Shown here in pieces: positions 63,809 to 64,000 of a stretch of DNA of 64,000 bases. The stretch is from the NCBI GenBank assembly GCA_003244105.1, contig QHBK01000017.1, positions 70,907 through 134,906 on the forward strand, given 5' to 3'. Every line of letters begins with the position of its first letter. Position 1 is the stretch's first letter. The notes under the pieces are model-generated. The model saw only the letters and a list, made by a program, of their open reading frames with translations. It was not told the DNA's origin and did no database searches. The DNA is from Candidatus Eremiobacter antarcticus (lineage in GTDB: Bacteria; Vulcanimicrobiota; Vulcanimicrobiia; Eremiobacterales; Eremiobacteraceae). Made by a program: the position numbers and the translations under genes.

Positions 63809-64000
63809 AAGCAGCGCTGGAAGACACCATCGAGGATCTGGCCCGCACATTCGCGGCGTCGCGCGCCCGTGAGGACCGCGAACGGCTCTGCGAAGCCGCG
63901 CTGCCGATGGTGCGCCGCCTCGCGACCGCCGTGCTGCGCCGATTGCCGGCTCACTTCGCGCCCGATGATCTCGTAGGCGACGGCTGTTTGGGCTTGCTGC
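63805..64000 (+). CDS. Sigma factor, probable FliA/sigma-28-like (5' part only)
   Basis: Only the first 65 codons lie in the window. MKAALEDTIEDLARTF leads to LCEAALPMVRRLATAVLRRL and FAPDDLVGDGCLGLL, which matches sigma region 1.2/2.1-2.2 (the P-V-R-x-A and DDL-x-x-x-G-x-x-GL pattern). Its position right after rod genes, overlapping the FlgJ-like gene, supports a flagellar sigma factor. A SigB/SigF-type factor cannot be ruled out without the rest. Confidence 0.72.
   Translation, partial: MKAALEDTIEDLARTFAASRAREDRERLCEAALPMVRRLATAVLRRLPAHFAPDDLVGDGCLGLL

Overview
The window is a GC-rich (roughly 63-64%), densely coded bacterial chromosome segment with about 53 protein genes, many overlapping by 1-20 bases and often starting at GTG or TTG. 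No rRNA, tRNA, CRISPR array, insertion sequence or prophage is visible. A TonB-dependent receptor and two LptD/OstA-like barrels point to an outer membrane; flagellar rod genes point to motility; and mfd, a PrsA/SurA-type foldase, a mazG fusion and an S4 protein lie in an order resembling the Bacillus mfd...yabN-yabO region. Together this suggests a deep-branching diderm such as Candidatus Eremiobacterota (WPS-2) or a relative. That placement is inference, not proven by the sequence.

Layout. (1) 1-2475 (-): 5' part of a TonB-dependent receptor gene. (2) 2682-6840 (-): hbd-acd-sucC-sucD, a fatty-acid/TCA operon with a candidate attenuator-type leader. (3) 7131-11219 (-): methyltransferase, rmd, gmd, EamA transporter, thioesterase. 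(4) 11264-13447 (+): ECF sigma factor, zinc-finger anti-sigma factor and a membrane protein with polymer-forming-type repeats. (5) 13452-22282 (-): flippase, two class-III aminotransferases flanking a P5C dehydrogenase, a two-subunit CoA-transferase and a serine hydrolase interrupted by an amber codon. (6) larC (-), then a LysN-type aminotransferase and an LptD-like barrel (+). (7) 26633-50107: a large surface-glycan region. Its left arm (-) has ugd, a UDP-sugar SDR, murJ, punA and rfbD; its centre (+) has glycosyltransferases, methyltransferases and two large GT-C/YfhO-like membrane proteins; its right arm (-) is a tightly coupled operon of an unknown anchored protein, deoB, a WbaP-type sugar-phosphate transferase, an O-antigen-ligase/Wzy-like protein, an LptD-like barrel and a secreted CBM-like protein. 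(8) 50280-57334 (+): mfd, foldase, mazG, rqcP-like, glycosyltransferase. (9) 57446-62006 (+): the glycolytic series gap-pgk-tpiA-gpmI. (10) 62124-64000 (+): two rod/hook genes, a FlgJ-like rod-binding protein and the start of a sigma factor.

How the parts fit. Sugar nucleotides made here (GDP-deoxyhexose by Gmd/Rmd, UDP-glucuronate and derivatives by Ugd and the SDR, dTDP-rhamnose by RfbD) would feed the glycosyltransferases. The WbaP-like enzyme would load undecaprenyl phosphate, flippases would move the intermediates, and the Wzy/WaaL-like protein would polymerise or ligate them. The LptD-like barrel encoded right after the polymerase/ligase is an attractive candidate outer-membrane exit or assembly factor. 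No Wza/Wzc-type export genes are visible. This barrel-coupled glycan operon is the best candidate in the window for an undescribed system. The most checkable small observations are the amber codon, the leader upstream of hbd, chained micro-ORFs upstream of a glycosyltransferase, and a possible AUU start in the sigma factor gene.
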